Below are positions 17,290 through 26,056 of a DNA stretch of 52,015 bases, one piece after another. Origin of the DNA: an uncultured Muribaculaceae bacterium (GTDB lineage: Bacteria; Bacteroidota; Bacteroidia; Bacteroidales; Muribaculaceae); NCBI GenBank assembly GCA_905209725.1, contig CAJLTZ010000003.1, forward strand, positions 1-52,015, read 5' to 3'. The number at the start of each line of letters is the position of its first letter. The stretch's first letter is position 1. The translations under genes were made by a program, and so were the position numbers. The notes below the pieces were generated by a model that was not told where the DNA came from, searched no databases, and saw nothing but the letters and a program-made list of their open reading frames with translations.

Positions 17290-18042
17290 TTATTTCTTCA
17301 CATCGTAACCCTGGTCGCGAAGGTAGTCAAGGATACGATAACTCATGGCATGGCGGTAATAGTCGAGGATATGAGCCACCCAGTCGTTTTCGGAAGTGCC
17401 TCCGGCGCGGTTGCGGTTGTAATGGCTCACCGCAGCATCGTATTCATCGAGTTCAGCCACCATCTGCTGGTCGTCGCGACGGTAGGCGTTGTGATGGAAC
17501 ACGAGCGATTCCGGCTGTTTGGGTTTGAGGTCGGGCTGTTCGCGCGGAATTCCGAGTGCCAGGCCGCACACCACGAACACGCCTTTTGGAAGGTGTAGCA
17601 GTTCGGCCACGGCAGCGGGATCCACGGTGCGCAGATATCCGATGCAGTTGGAGCCGAGTCCGGCAGCCTGTGCAGCCACCACTGCACTCATCATGGCGAG
17701 CGAGGCGTCGATGATGCCGATGGTTACACCATCCATTGTGTCGGTGAAGGGAGGCACATCGAGTCCCTTGCTGTTGGCAAGAAGGGTGATTTTGTTATAG
17801 TCGGAGCAGAAGATGAGGAGGCGGTTGCACGTCTTGATCTGTTTCTGGTTGGTAAGTTCGTAGAGTTTGAGTTTGAGATCCTGATCGTCGATTTCGATCA
17901 CGCTGAACTGCTGGCCGTTATAACTGGTAGGGGTATTCATCACGGCGTCGCGGATAAACTGCATTGTTTCGGCGGGGATTGCCTCGCGCTCATAGCGGCG
18001 CACGCTGGTGCGCTGCAACAGGCTTTCTTTTACGTCTTTCAT
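17290..18042 (-). CDS. Nitroreductase-family flavoprotein (NfsA-like)
   Basis: A 250-residue FMN-dependent nitroreductase. The N-terminal RTSVRRYE matches the FMN phosphate-binding Arg motif, TPTSYNGQQFSVIEI the flavin-contact strand, AQAAGLGSNCIGYLR the central helix, and VVCGLALGIP the C-terminal strand. Such enzymes reduce nitro groups, quinones or flavins with NAD(P)H in the cytosol. The extended C-terminus (HILDYYRHAMSYRILDYLRDQGY) is longer than in minimal family members. Its natural substrate is unknown. It is upstream of and close to corA; a strong terminator lies 46 bases before its start and insulates it from transcription coming from dnaX. Confidence 0.88.
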   Translation of the reverse strand: MKDVKESLLQRTSVRRYEREAIPAETMQFIRDAVMNTPTSYNGQQFSVIEIDDQDLKLKLYELTNQKQIKTCNRLLIFCSDYNKITLLANSKGLDVPPFTDTMDGVTIGIIDASLAMMSAVVAAQAAGLGSNCIGYLRTVDPAAVAELLHLPKGVFVVCGLALGIPREQPDLKPKQPESLVFHHNAYRRDDQQMVAELDEYDAAVSHYNRNRAGGTSENDWVAHILDYYRHAMSYRILDYLRDQGYDVKK

Positions 18043-18084
18043 AAGATTATTTTGGGCGTTTGTAATTTTTTGAAAATAGGTTGT

Positions 18085-18123
18085 AAAAAAGGAAGGGCCG
18101 GATGGGAAGAATCCACCGGCCCT
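18085..18123 (-). terminator. Intrinsic terminator of the small ORF / RNA unit
   Basis: On the minus strand AGGGCCGG-t-TGG pairs with CCA-CCGGCCCT and is followed by TCC and six T residues (18085-18090). It is a textbook rho-independent terminator, 12 bases after the stop of the 76-codon ORF. Confidence 0.9.
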
Positions 18124-18135
18124 ATAAGGTCCACA

Positions 18136-18366
18136 TCAAAGGAATGTGACGAAACTCCGAACGACAGGTTTTGAGGGCTTGGCCATCTTTGTAATCCGCC
18201 TGTGGTCTAAGGAGACCATCATCATAAGATGTGGGGCCCGCCATTGACGACTAAGCTTGTCTCGGTATTTCTTTATAATTTGATGAGTTTCCCAATTTGC
18301 TTTGATGTGGGATTTTTTAAAGCACTCTTGCTTTGGCTGAAGACTTCGGCGGGAGCGGGCTTTCAT
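18136..18366 (-). CDS. Small, very basic hypothetical protein (or the body of a small RNA)
   Basis: A 76-codon ORF filling a compact transcription unit: promoter at 18402-18433, predicted start of RNA near 18395, ATG at 18366, stop at 18136, terminator at once after. The product would be rich in Lys, Arg and His (MKARSRRSLQPKQECFKK at the N-terminus) with no recognised domain or signal peptide. Codon use is not clearly that of the neighbours, so a roughly 310-nt structured non-coding RNA is an equal alternative. I do not recognise it as tmRNA or RNase P RNA; a 6S-type RNA is not excluded. Confidence is in a real transcription unit more than in the protein. Confidence 0.4.
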   Translation of the reverse strand: MKARSRRSLQPKQECFKKSHIKANWETHQIIKKYRDKLSRQWRAPHLMMMVSLDHRRITKMAKPSKPVVRSFVTFL

Positions 18367-18401
18367 CTCCGCTTTTGAGCTCCGTCTTTGTCATTACAAC
18401 G

Positions 18402-18433
18402 CAAATTTAATTCATTCGGTTCAAACGACCAAA
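18402..18433 (-). promoter_or_regulatory. Promoter of the small ORF / RNA unit
   Basis: On the minus strand TTTG (18430-18433) and TAAATTTG (18402-18409) are separated by 20 bases, an exact -33/-7 pair. RNA should start near 18395. Confidence 0.75.
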
Positions 18434-18456
18434 TTTTTCGCAAAAAAAGATGAAAG

Positions 18457-18479
18457 AATAGGGCAGTCGCTCCGCGACT
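18457..18479 (-). repeat. 23-base hairpin element, copy 2
   Basis: Identical on the minus strand to the element at 15605-15627 (AGTCGC-GGA-GCGACT then GCCCTATT). It begins 13 bases after the dnaX stop codon, in dnaX orientation. Confidence 0.75.
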
Positions 18480-18491
18480 AATCATCAATCG

Positions 18492-20231
18492 TCAATCCAT
18501 CACGGCATCCACGCTGCGGAGGAAGTCGCCGAGCATCGGATTTTCCTCCATCGTTTTCTTGAGGAATTCCTTGGGCGGCAACATCCTGATCTGCTCCACG
18601 TTGGGGTCGAGTTCGGCATGAAGCGTGATGAGGTCGTTGTTGAGGCCATCCCGCAGGAAGTCCACGAGTTTCTTCATGCTCAGTTCGAAGGCCTGAAGCT
18701 GCGAGGGATGCTGCACATATATAAGAAACGAGTTGTCTTTTTCGCGCTGAGGGCGGCAGATACGCATGGCGCTTACAAGGAGCTGTTCCTGAGGGTTCTG
18801 CTCCGCATATCTCATCCAGCACTCTTGCAATTGCTCATCAGTGAAGGCTGCGTTGCGCTCACGGGATTCCGCCACATGTGTGGCCGGACGGTTGTTTATT
18901 CGGATTGACATGCGGGCCACACCTGCGGTGTGCCTCGGCGTCGGCTGCGGCGCCAGGGGTTGACGCATGGCAGCGGGACGCATAGGTGCGGAAGGGGCTG
19001 CCGGCTGTGCAGCCACAGCCTGTTGTGCCGGAGTGGAAGCTGGTTGCGATTCCTTTTCTGGCATTGTTCCCGACGGCGCGGAGAAGGGTCGCAATTGAAC
19101 CGTGCTGTCGGGATATTCAAAAGGGTTCTTTTCCTTGTTGTTGAGTTGGCAGAGTTTGATGAGGGAGAGTTCCACGAGAAGCTGCTTATTGCTCGATGTG
19201 CGATAGTTGAGGTCGCAGTCGTTGAGAATTGCCATCGCCGTGTAATACCATTGCAAGGGGAGCGATTTCGCCTGCTCGCCGAGACGCTGCTTCACATCGT
19301 CCGGCACCTCGAGAAGTGGAAGCGTGGCAGGATTGGCGGCCACCATCAGGTCGCGCACATGCTGCGCGAGGGAATTCACGAAGAAGAGAGAGTCGAAGCC
19401 ATGGTCGCGCACCTCCTTATAAAGAAGAAGCGCATCGGGCACATTGCAGGTGGAGAAGTCGTCCACAAGGCGGAAGAAATAGTCGTAGTCGAGCACATTG
19501 AGCGATTCCACCACAGCCTCATATGTGAGGTTGCCGCCGGTGGATGCCGCTGTCTGGTCGAAGATGGAGAGGGCATCGCGCATGGCGCCGTCGGCTTTGC
19601 GCGAAATTACGCTTAGGGCGCGGCGGTCGGCATTGATTCCCTCCTGCTCGGCCACATAGGCGAGATGGTCCACAATATCTTCGGGCGTGATGCGCTTGAA
19701 GTCATAGATCTGGCAGCGCGACAGGATTGTGGGAATCACCTTGTGCTTCTCCGTGGTGGCCATTACGAATATCGCATATGCCGGGGGCTCCTCGAGGGTC
19801 TTGAGGAAGGCATTGAATGCCTGCGAGGAGAGCATGTGCACCTCGTCGATGATAAACACGCGGTATTTGCCCAACTGCGGAGGCACGTTGACCTGCTCGG
19901 TGATTGAGCGGATGTCGTCGACGCTATTGTTGGATGCGGCGTCAAGTTCGATGATATTGAAGGAGTTACCACGGTCGATGGAGAGGCAGGAGTCGCATTC
20001 TCCGCAGGCCTCGCCGTCGGAGGTGGGATTCAGGCAGTTGATGGTCTTTGCAAAGATTCGGGCGCAGGAGGTCTTGCCCACGCCACGTGGACCGCAGAAA
20101 AGATAAGCCTGAGCCAGACGCCCTGTGGTGATGGCGTTTTTCAGCGTTGATGTGATGTGCTGCTGGCCCACTACCGTCCGGAAGGTAGCAGGACGGTATT
20201 TTCGGGCACTTACGATATATTTCTCACTCAT
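18492..20231 (-). CDS. dnaX: DNA polymerase III subunit gamma/tau
   Basis: A 579-residue AAA+ clamp-loader subunit. Seen in order: KYRPATF and GQQH (17-25), Walker A GPRGVGKT (47-54), the zinc module with Cys 66, 76, 79 and 82, Walker B FIIDEVHMLS, and sensor 1 ATTEKHKVIPTILSRCQ containing the Arg finger. A Pro/Ala/Gln-rich linker (about 390-430) leads to a C-terminal tau-like domain. The protein loads the sliding clamp at primed sites and ties the replicase to the helicase. No slippery A-run for a gamma frameshift was noticed. It appears to be a single-gene unit. Confidence 0.95.
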   Translation of the reverse strand: MSEKYIVSARKYRPATFRTVVGQQHITSTLKNAITTGRLAQAYLFCGPRGVGKTSCARIFAKTINCLNPTSDGEACGECDSCLSIDRGNSFNIIELDAASNNSVDDIRSITEQVNVPPQLGKYRVFIIDEVHMLSSQAFNAFLKTLEEPPAYAIFVMATTEKHKVIPTILSRCQIYDFKRITPEDIVDHLAYVAEQEGINADRRALSVISRKADGAMRDALSIFDQTAASTGGNLTYEAVVESLNVLDYDYFFRLVDDFSTCNVPDALLLYKEVRDHGFDSLFFVNSLAQHVRDLMVAANPATLPLLEVPDDVKQRLGEQAKSLPLQWYYTAMAILNDCDLNYRTSSNKQLLVELSLIKLCQLNNKEKNPFEYPDSTVQLRPFSAPSGTMPEKESQPASTPAQQAVAAQPAAPSAPMRPAAMRQPLAPQPTPRHTAGVARMSIRINNRPATHVAESRERNAAFTDEQLQECWMRYAEQNPQEQLLVSAMRICRPQREKDNSFLIYVQHPSQLQAFELSMKKLVDFLRDGLNNDLITLHAELDPNVEQIRMLPPKEFLKKTMEENPMLGDFLRSVDAVMD

Positions 20232-20290
20232 GCTTCAAAATTACTAATAATTTGGCATTCGTGCAACTTGCCATTGCGGCTGCGATTTAT

Positions 20291-20298
20291 TATCTTTG
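20291..20298 (+). promoter_or_regulatory. -7 element of the NudC-like gene
   Basis: TATCTTTG lies 21 bases before the ATG at 20320. A CTTG at 20267-20270 is 20 bases upstream, a one-mismatch -33. Confidence 0.55.
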
Positions 20299-20319
20299 TA
20301 AAAAATACCGAAATCAGAT

Positions 20320-20892
20320 ATGGGACTGAGAGAAGATTATGCCAAGATGACTGAGGAGGAATGGAAAGCGGCCGTGCGCCATGCCGAACTGGAGCATTTC
20401 CGCACCACCCACCGCTACTGCGGACGCTGCGGCCGGGAGATGCTTCCGGCTTCGGAGATCAGTGTGCGATGTCCCGATTGCGGGGAGGAGGTGTTTCCCC
20501 GGCTTAACCCTGCAATCGTGGTGCTTGTGATGCGGGGCGACGAGGCACTGCTGGTGCATGCACGCAATTTTAAGCGACCGATGTATGCGCTGGTGGCGGG
20601 ATTTGTGGAGACAGGCGAATCGCTCGAAGAATGCGTGGCACGCGAAGTAAAAGAGGAGACATCGCTCGAAATCGAGGATATCCGGTATTTCGGGAGCCAG
20701 TCGTGGCCATTCCCCTCCCAGCTGATGATTGCCTTCACTGCACGCCTGGCAAAAGGGGAAGTGACCTTTGCCGACGGCGAACTGACTGACGGCGGCTGGT
20801 TTTGCCGCGAAAATCCCCCGGTGCTCCCTACTCCACCATCCCTCTCGCGCCGCCTCATCGACGCCTGGATAGCCGACACCCTCCCTTCATAG
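20320..20892 (+). CDS. NudC-like Nudix hydrolase with zinc ribbon
   Basis: A 190-residue Nudix enzyme of the NAD+ diphosphatase type. A zinc ribbon uses Cys 34, 37, 51 and 54 (YCGRC, CPDC). The Nudix box runs from G94 (GFVETGESLEECVAREVKEE), and the NADH-pyrophosphatase motif SQPWPFP appears as SQSWPFP (126-132), with Pro replaced by Ser. E. coli NudC is 257 residues; here the N-terminal domain is reduced to about 30 residues. NudC cleaves NAD(H) and removes NAD caps from RNA, so the same activity is likely but not certain given the shortened N-terminus. It is divergent from dnaX. Confidence 0.88.
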   Translation: MGLREDYAKMTEEEWKAAVRHAELEHFRTTHRYCGRCGREMLPASEISVRCPDCGEEVFPRLNPAIVVLVMRGDEALLVHARNFKRPMYALVAGFVETGESLEECVAREVKEETSLEIEDIRYFGSQSWPFPSQLMIAFTARLAKGEVTFADGELTDGGWFCRENPPVLPTPPSLSRRLIDAWIADTLPS

Positions 20893-21028
20893 GAATTCCT
20901 TGCCTCTAAAATATTACCATTAAATTTCTGGAAGAACCTCATTTTTAACATTTCGGACGAAAACAATTGTCGCTGATTTATGGTTATTTAGGTATCAACG
21001 GGTTCATAAACGAACTCATTGCCTTAAA

Positions 21029-21775
21029 ATGAGATATCCACGCATCATATTAATTTCTGTTATTCTCGGACTTTCGGTCTGCACAATGCGGGCAGTGAAA
21101 TTCTCGATGATGGATGCCGGAATGGTGTCGGAGCTCGTGGAGGAAGCCGTCAAGAGTCAACAAAAGTCCGCAACCGCGAAGGGTGCCGACAACGACAAGG
21201 CTCTCTCACAGGGACAGCCGATTCATCTGAATGCGGAGGATATGGTCACGAAGGTATATGGCATCGTGAGCCACAAACTCGGTCGCCGCGACTGCGCCAA
21301 TGAAGTGAAACGCCTTATCAACCTCACTCCGGAGGCTGACGAACAGGCGCTATGGCTCGAAAGCGCCGACGGATATCTGCTCGAATACAACGGAATGACA
21401 CCCGAATGCTCGGCTATGGCTCAGTTTGTCCCTACGGAAGACGTTGACCCGCTTGACGCCGGTAATGAGCGTCTTCTCGACTACTGCTTCTTCTTCCTCT
21501 TTCCTTACGACGGCAAGTCGCTGGCGCAGGCCACAGCTTCTCAGACGGCATTCTGTGGAGCTCTCCTGCAGGAAATGAACGACTTGGGAGTAGATCTCGG
21601 CGTCAACTCCCTCTCCGATGACCTCTTTCAGGTGAATGGCCCATATGCCGGCAATCTTGTCGACATGCGCCTCCTTGACGACACCGACGGCAAACGCTTC
21701 ATTCTGATGCTTAGCGTGGAACCGGATGCATTCACCACAGCCGATGATATTCTCGCCGAAAATACCTCTAATTAA
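21029..21775 (+). CDS. Hypothetical secreted protein
   Basis: A 248-residue protein that I do not recognise. A signal peptide is likely (MRYPRIILISVILGLSVCTMRA). The mature part is acidic, mixes helices and strands, and has Cys residues in the middle (RRDCANE; PECSAM; LDYCFFFLFPYDG). No catalytic motif or lipobox is evident. It stands alone between the NudC-like gene and an intergenic stretch of about 360 bases. Confidence 0.6.
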   Translation: MRYPRIILISVILGLSVCTMRAVKFSMMDAGMVSELVEEAVKSQQKSATAKGADNDKALSQGQPIHLNAEDMVTKVYGIVSHKLGRRDCANEVKRLINLTPEADEQALWLESADGYLLEYNGMTPECSAMAQFVPTEDVDPLDAGNERLLDYCFFFLFPYDGKSLAQATASQTAFCGALLQEMNDLGVDLGVNSLSDDLFQVNGPYAGNLVDMRLLDDTDGKRFILMLSVEPDAFTTADDILAENTSN

Positions 21776-22017
21776 CAATCGATTATCTTAAATAGCAATC
21801 AATTAAGTATGACACCGAAATTATTAAATGTATTGATTAGTCAACGCATCTTTTGGCGTCTTTTCGGCGCTTTGTGCGACTCCGCTCAGTCACGATGCCC
21901 GCATCGCTCCTTCTCGGACTCACACAAATCACTCGAAAATACACTCAAAATATGCATTAACTAATTTGCGGGTCATACTTACCCTGCTTTCAAATAAGTT
22001 ACCCTGTTAATATAAAT

Positions 22018-22056
22018 CAGGCTTTGCAAGCGCCGCCAATCGACCTGCAAAGCCTG
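22018..22056 (+). terminator. Candidate terminator hairpin
   Basis: CAGGCTTTGCA (22018-22028) pairs perfectly with TGCAAAGCCTG (22046-22056), an 11-bp stem with a 17-base loop, followed by TTTCTGTATT. It is about 240 bases after the secreted-protein gene, so it may end that transcript or an unseen one. Confidence 0.5.
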
Positions 22057-22109
22057 TTTCTGTATTATCAATCCGAAAAAATGATATGCGCCGTTTGGGG
22101 AATTTTGAG

Positions 22110-22117
22110 TAATTTTG
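22110..22117 (+). promoter_or_regulatory. -7 element of the MFS gene
   Basis: TAATTTTG lies 19 bases before the ATG at 22137. No good -33 TTTG is seen at 19-20 bases spacing. Confidence 0.45.
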
Positions 22118-22136
22118 CAGGCGAAAACCGCTTATT

Positions 22137-23354
22137 ATGAATAGTTCCGATTCGTGTAATAATGTTTCTGCCGATTCCCGCAAACTCTGGAACAGGGAAT
22201 ATATCAAGGTGATGACCTGCAATTTCCTGCTCTTTTTCGCCTTCTATCTGCTCACTCCCCTTCTCCCGCTTTATCTTGACCAGCAGTTTGATGCCGACAA
22301 GGATATGATTGGCCTGGTGCTTTCCGGCTACGTGGTGGCCACGCTGCTTGTGCGGCCATTCAGCGGATTTGTGGTAGATTCTTTCGACCGCAAGACTGTG
22401 CTGACCATCTGCTTCTTTGCCTTCTTCATCTGTTTCACCGGATATGTGGGGGCAGGCACATTGCTGATGTTTGCCATAGTGCGCACTCTGCACGGCATTC
22501 CCTTTGGCGCCACCACTGTGGTCAATAGCACCGTGGCCATTGACGTGCTTCCTTCGTCGCGACGCAATGAGGGGCTTGGATATTATGGTCTGAGCAATAA
22601 TCTCGCCATGGCTATTGCTCCCAGCGCAGGAATCTATATCTATAATGTCACAGGCAATTTCATGCTCCTTTTCTGGATTTCGCTTGTCCTTGCCTTCGGA
22701 GGATTCTATTGTTCCACAAGGGTAAAACTTCCCGCACGCGAGAAGGTGCAGGCAAAACCGGTGCTCAGTCTTGACCACTTCTTTCTCGGCCGCGCATGGC
22801 TACTTGCCATAAACATCTCATTCTTCGGCCTCTGCTGGGGGATCATGAGCAATTACGTGGCCATCTATGGCAAGCAGCAACTTGGCATCACCGATGGCAC
22901 AGGCCTATTCTTCATGCTTCTTTCGGCGGGCCTTATCACTTCACGCCTCTTCGGATCGAAGAGTCTCCGACAAGGAAAAATGACCCGCAACGCCACCATA
23001 GGAGTATTGCTGTCGCTTGCCGGATATTCGCTGTTTGCTTTTGTGGCGGAGCCGTGGAGCTTCTATCTGTCCGCATTGCTGGTAGGGCTTGGCAACGGCC
23101 AGATGTATCCGGCGTTTCTGAACATGTTTGTAAAAGTGGCACGGCATGACCAGAGGGGCACGGCAAATTCCTCGATTCTGATATCCTGGGACTTGGGAAT
23201 GGGCATAGGCATCTTATTAGGCGGCGTGATTGCGGAGAATGTCGGTTTCGCGGCCGCCTTCCACACAGTAGCCTTCATGCAGGCCGCCGGCGCCCTCCTC
23301 TTCATCTTCGCCACCGCTGCATTCTTCCAGCGCCGCCGCCTCAGCGAAAACTGA
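22137..23354 (+). CDS. MFS transporter
   Basis: A 405-residue major facilitator protein with about 12 transmembrane helices. The loop 2-3 signature appears as GYVVATLLVRPFSGFVVDSFDRK, with the usual G-x-x-x-D-R-x-x pattern near residues 73-83. A second copy of the fold begins after the central loop (about 190-210). The C-terminus is basic (FFQRRRLSEN). It resembles the AraJ/YfcJ-like drug or sugar efflux group, but the substrate cannot be told. Its last 14 bases overlap the end of the M1 peptidase gene on the opposite strand. Confidence 0.85.
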   Translation: MNSSDSCNNVSADSRKLWNREYIKVMTCNFLLFFAFYLLTPLLPLYLDQQFDADKDMIGLVLSGYVVATLLVRPFSGFVVDSFDRKTVLTICFFAFFICFTGYVGAGTLLMFAIVRTLHGIPFGATTVVNSTVAIDVLPSSRRNEGLGYYGLSNNLAMAIAPSAGIYIYNVTGNFMLLFWISLVLAFGGFYCSTRVKLPAREKVQAKPVLSLDHFFLGRAWLLAINISFFGLCWGIMSNYVAIYGKQQLGITDGTGLFFMLLSAGLITSRLFGSKSLRQGKMTRNATIGVLLSLAGYSLFAFVAEPWSFYLSALLVGLGNGQMYPAFLNMFVKVARHDQRGTANSSILISWDLGMGIGILLGGVIAENVGFAAAFHTVAFMQAAGALLFIFATAAFFQRRRLSEN

Positions 23355-25920
23355 CAAAATTCTTTCCGCCTGTGGCGCGGATCAGGCTGTAAGCGCCGTT
23401 GAGGATTTTGTTGAGAAGGAGCGGCTTGAGTGCGGGATTGGCGGCAAGGAAGCGGTCGAGTTCTTTGCGGGCTTCCGGGCTCCGGTGGTTGCCTAACAGG
23501 CTCTTACACCAGTTGCCGGGGAAAAAAATGTCGCCTGTGCGCTGCACTTCTTGTAATTTATCTAAGGCAGGATAGATATAACCTTTTGCCTCTTTCCGGC
23601 GCAATGGATGATTCAGATAATAAAGAGCCTGCGCGGCGCGAGGTTCTATCTCACGCCCTTTCGGTGTGAGCAGGTAGCGGAAAAACTCATCCCTCTTATT
23701 TTTGTCGGGGTCAACTGCCCGGCTTACGAAATCGAATTGGGCAAGGCGGTCAGGGTTGGAAATGCGACTCCTCTGTTCCGAGATTATGGCATCGGCCTCT
23801 TCCGGATGGCGCACTGCCATCTCGTAGGCAAGATTCATGTAATCATTTTCATTCAATTGCGGCATCGACCGGCGTTTCCATATCGAATACAATGTGTCGC
23901 ACACCACTTGCGCCGAGGCTTCACTCTCAAGATTGCGGAGCAAGGTGACGCGAGTGGCCTGCAACGGGTGATTCCTTACCATTCCCATGATGTCTTTTTC
24001 AAGGACCTCACGATCACGGCCTCCGAGTTCGGGAAGCAATGCGCCCATGTAGCCGGCAAGCGCCGATGCCTGCAATGGTTCTGTGGTGGCAGCAAGTGCC
24101 TTTGTAAGCGCAGTCTGCCATTTATCATCCGGAATCCTCTTAGCCAGCCAGTTCTCATTCAAATTTATCCAGGCGGCCAATACTCCACTCGGAGTGAGAG
24201 AGAGGGAATCAGAGGCACTGACTCTTTCCAATAGTCGAATCAGCATTTCCGGCTCCAATGTGAATAGCCCATAGCCCTTCGCATCGCTGTTGGGAATTAT
24301 AAGAGGTGAATTCCCTGCCTTCACTGCCTCCACGATATCTACAGGCAAATCGAATGCAACATCATCGCTTGCTCCTGTCATAATTACCGGCAGACTACAA
24401 CGCTTCTCGCCTGCGATGACATCAATGCTGAACCGCTGAGGCCAGCGGTTGCCATTCCCAAGAGTATCTGACTGAGTCACTATCAACTTGTTTCCCTTAA
24501 TCTCGCTCCGGATTTCAGGCATTCCTTTCTCCTTGACCCAAACGCGACTGAATTCCGCCACCGGTTCAGATGTAAATTCCTGGAAACATTCAATGAGCTG
24601 ATCCCATGTGGCATTGCCATAGCCATATCTTTCCAGATATCGGCGAATCCCCTTGCGGAAAGCGTCCTCGCCTATAAATTCCACAAGTTTAGCCATCATA
24701 ACAGGGGCCTTATTGTAGATGATATTATTGTAAATGAGACCGGCATCACCGAGATTCCCGAGTTCCTGCTGAATAGCCGTGCGCCCCGCTGAACGGTCTT
24801 CACTCAGCGCCCTCACCACATAAGTGCGCAGCCATTCAATGTCATGGTCATACTCCGGGAGCCTCTCCCGGGTGATTGCCGCTGCAAAATAATTGGCAAA
24901 CACCTCCTTGGTCCATACGTCATCAAACCATGCCATCGTGACATAATCGCCAAACCACATGTGCGATGTTTCATGTGCGATATTCTGGGAACAAATGAGC
25001 ACCTCCTCCGGAGTGGGACTCTCTCCGAGGAATAATCTGCTGTCATTATAGAATGTGGCACCGGTGTGTTCCATTCCTCCGAACTGGAATCCGGGAAGAG
25101 CCACAAAATCATATTTTGCGAAAGGATATTTCACTCCGGTAAAATTCTCCTGCCATCGGAGCGCACCCGCGATCTCATCGACAATGCCATCCAACTGCGC
25201 TATCTTCTTGGGGTCTGTCTCACGGTAATAAGCCGTAATCTCACGCCCGTCGGCAGTTTTAGTCATCGTCTTGAAATCTCCGGCCGTGAATGCGAAAAGA
25301 TATGTGCTGAGCGGTTCTGTCTGGGCAAATTTCACAAGCCTTGTGCCGTCTCCGAGCGATTGCACGGAGATTACGGGACTGTTTCCCACACATTTCCATG
25401 AATCCGGAATCGTAAGCGTCAACTGAAATGTTGCCTTTAAATCGGGCTGGTCGAAACATGGGAAGGCCGAATGAGCGTGAGCCGGCACAAAGAGCGTATA
25501 CATATAATCCGGACGGCGGTTAAGATGCCGGTCATCGGGAATGAATGTCACGGCTATATCATTTCCTTTACTGCGCAACATACTTGCGTCGATATAGATA
25601 TGGCCCTCTTTTATATCAGGCGCGCATCTCTTGCCATTGACCTTTACTTCATGAATATTATCCGCCGACGGCGAAAAATCAATGGGTAAAAATCTCTCCC
25701 CTCTCCCCTTTTTGAAATCAAACAGGATATTGATGTCTCCATGAATATTTTTCGAGGTATCCGACGGGATATTATAATGAATGCTGTATTCAAGATTCGT
25801 AATCTCCGCCTTCCGCACACGTGCCATCTCCAGGGGCACCCCGGCATCGGAGGCATTAACCTGGAGCAGTGTGGAACAACTGATTATCAAAGATATTAAA
25901 ATACGAAGAAAAGATTTCAT
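23341..25920 (-). CDS. M1-family zinc aminopeptidase, exported
   Basis: About 859 residues. The zinc site HETSH is near residue 316, with the third ligand Glu in WTKEVFANYF downstream, and the substrate-binding GAMEN motif appears as GGMEH, as in many Bacteroidetes members. The ATG at 25920 is preferred to the one 27 bases upstream, since it puts a signal peptide (MKSFLRILISLIISCSTLLQVNA) at the N-terminus. An M1 C-terminal helical domain (ERAP1_C-like) fills the last 350 residues. The enzyme removes N-terminal residues from peptides in the periplasm or at the surface, feeding amino acids to the cell. Confidence 0.9.
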   Translation of the reverse strand: MKSFLRILISLIISCSTLLQVNASDAGVPLEMARVRKAEITNLEYSIHYNIPSDTSKNIHGDINILFDFKKGRGERFLPIDFSPSADNIHEVKVNGKRCAPDIKEGHIYIDASMLRSKGNDIAVTFIPDDRHLNRRPDYMYTLFVPAHAHSAFPCFDQPDLKATFQLTLTIPDSWKCVGNSPVISVQSLGDGTRLVKFAQTEPLSTYLFAFTAGDFKTMTKTADGREITAYYRETDPKKIAQLDGIVDEIAGALRWQENFTGVKYPFAKYDFVALPGFQFGGMEHTGATFYNDSRLFLGESPTPEEVLICSQNIAHETSHMWFGDYVTMAWFDDVWTKEVFANYFAAAITRERLPEYDHDIEWLRTYVVRALSEDRSAGRTAIQQELGNLGDAGLIYNNIIYNKAPVMMAKLVEFIGEDAFRKGIRRYLERYGYGNATWDQLIECFQEFTSEPVAEFSRVWVKEKGMPEIRSEIKGNKLIVTQSDTLGNGNRWPQRFSIDVIAGEKRCSLPVIMTGASDDVAFDLPVDIVEAVKAGNSPLIIPNSDAKGYGLFTLEPEMLIRLLERVSASDSLSLTPSGVLAAWINLNENWLAKRIPDDKWQTALTKALAATTEPLQASALAGYMGALLPELGGRDREVLEKDIMGMVRNHPLQATRVTLLRNLESEASAQVVCDTLYSIWKRRSMPQLNENDYMNLAYEMAVRHPEEADAIISEQRSRISNPDRLAQFDFVSRAVDPDKNKRDEFFRYLLTPKGREIEPRAAQALYYLNHPLRRKEAKGYIYPALDKLQEVQRTGDIFFPGNWCKSLLGNHRSPEARKELDRFLAANPALKPLLLNKILNGAYSLIRATGGKNFVSFR

Positions 25921-25992
25921 GGGATGAGAAAATGTTTCACTACGCAAAACTAATATTTATCTTTGCTTTTACAAAAAATTATGCTCCCTCAG

Positions 25993-26028
25993 TGCAAAAA
26001 TAAAGGCGCAACCCAGCAGGATTGCGCC
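25993..26028 (-). terminator. Intrinsic terminator of the frd operon
   Basis: GGCGCAA (26005-26011) pairs with TTGCGCC (26022-26028). On the minus strand the stem is followed by TTTATTTTTG. It begins 29 bases after the frdB stop codon. Confidence 0.8.
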
Positions 26029-26056
26029 ATAAATAATTTATATCAGGAATGGCTTA

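Larger units (their letters stand above)
21776..22136. other. Intergenic region before the MFS gene
   Basis: About 360 bases without a convincing ORF. The recognisable parts are the hairpin at 22018-22056 and a -7 element at 22110-22117. A GC-rich patch near 21855-21930 stands out from the AT-rich flanks but shows no tRNA or known RNA pattern. Confidence 0.5.

Noticed and set aside
18085..18400. tmRNA or RNase P RNA in the dnaX-nitroreductase gap
   Set aside because: No tRNA-like end, tag frame or RNase P core sequences could be found on either strand.
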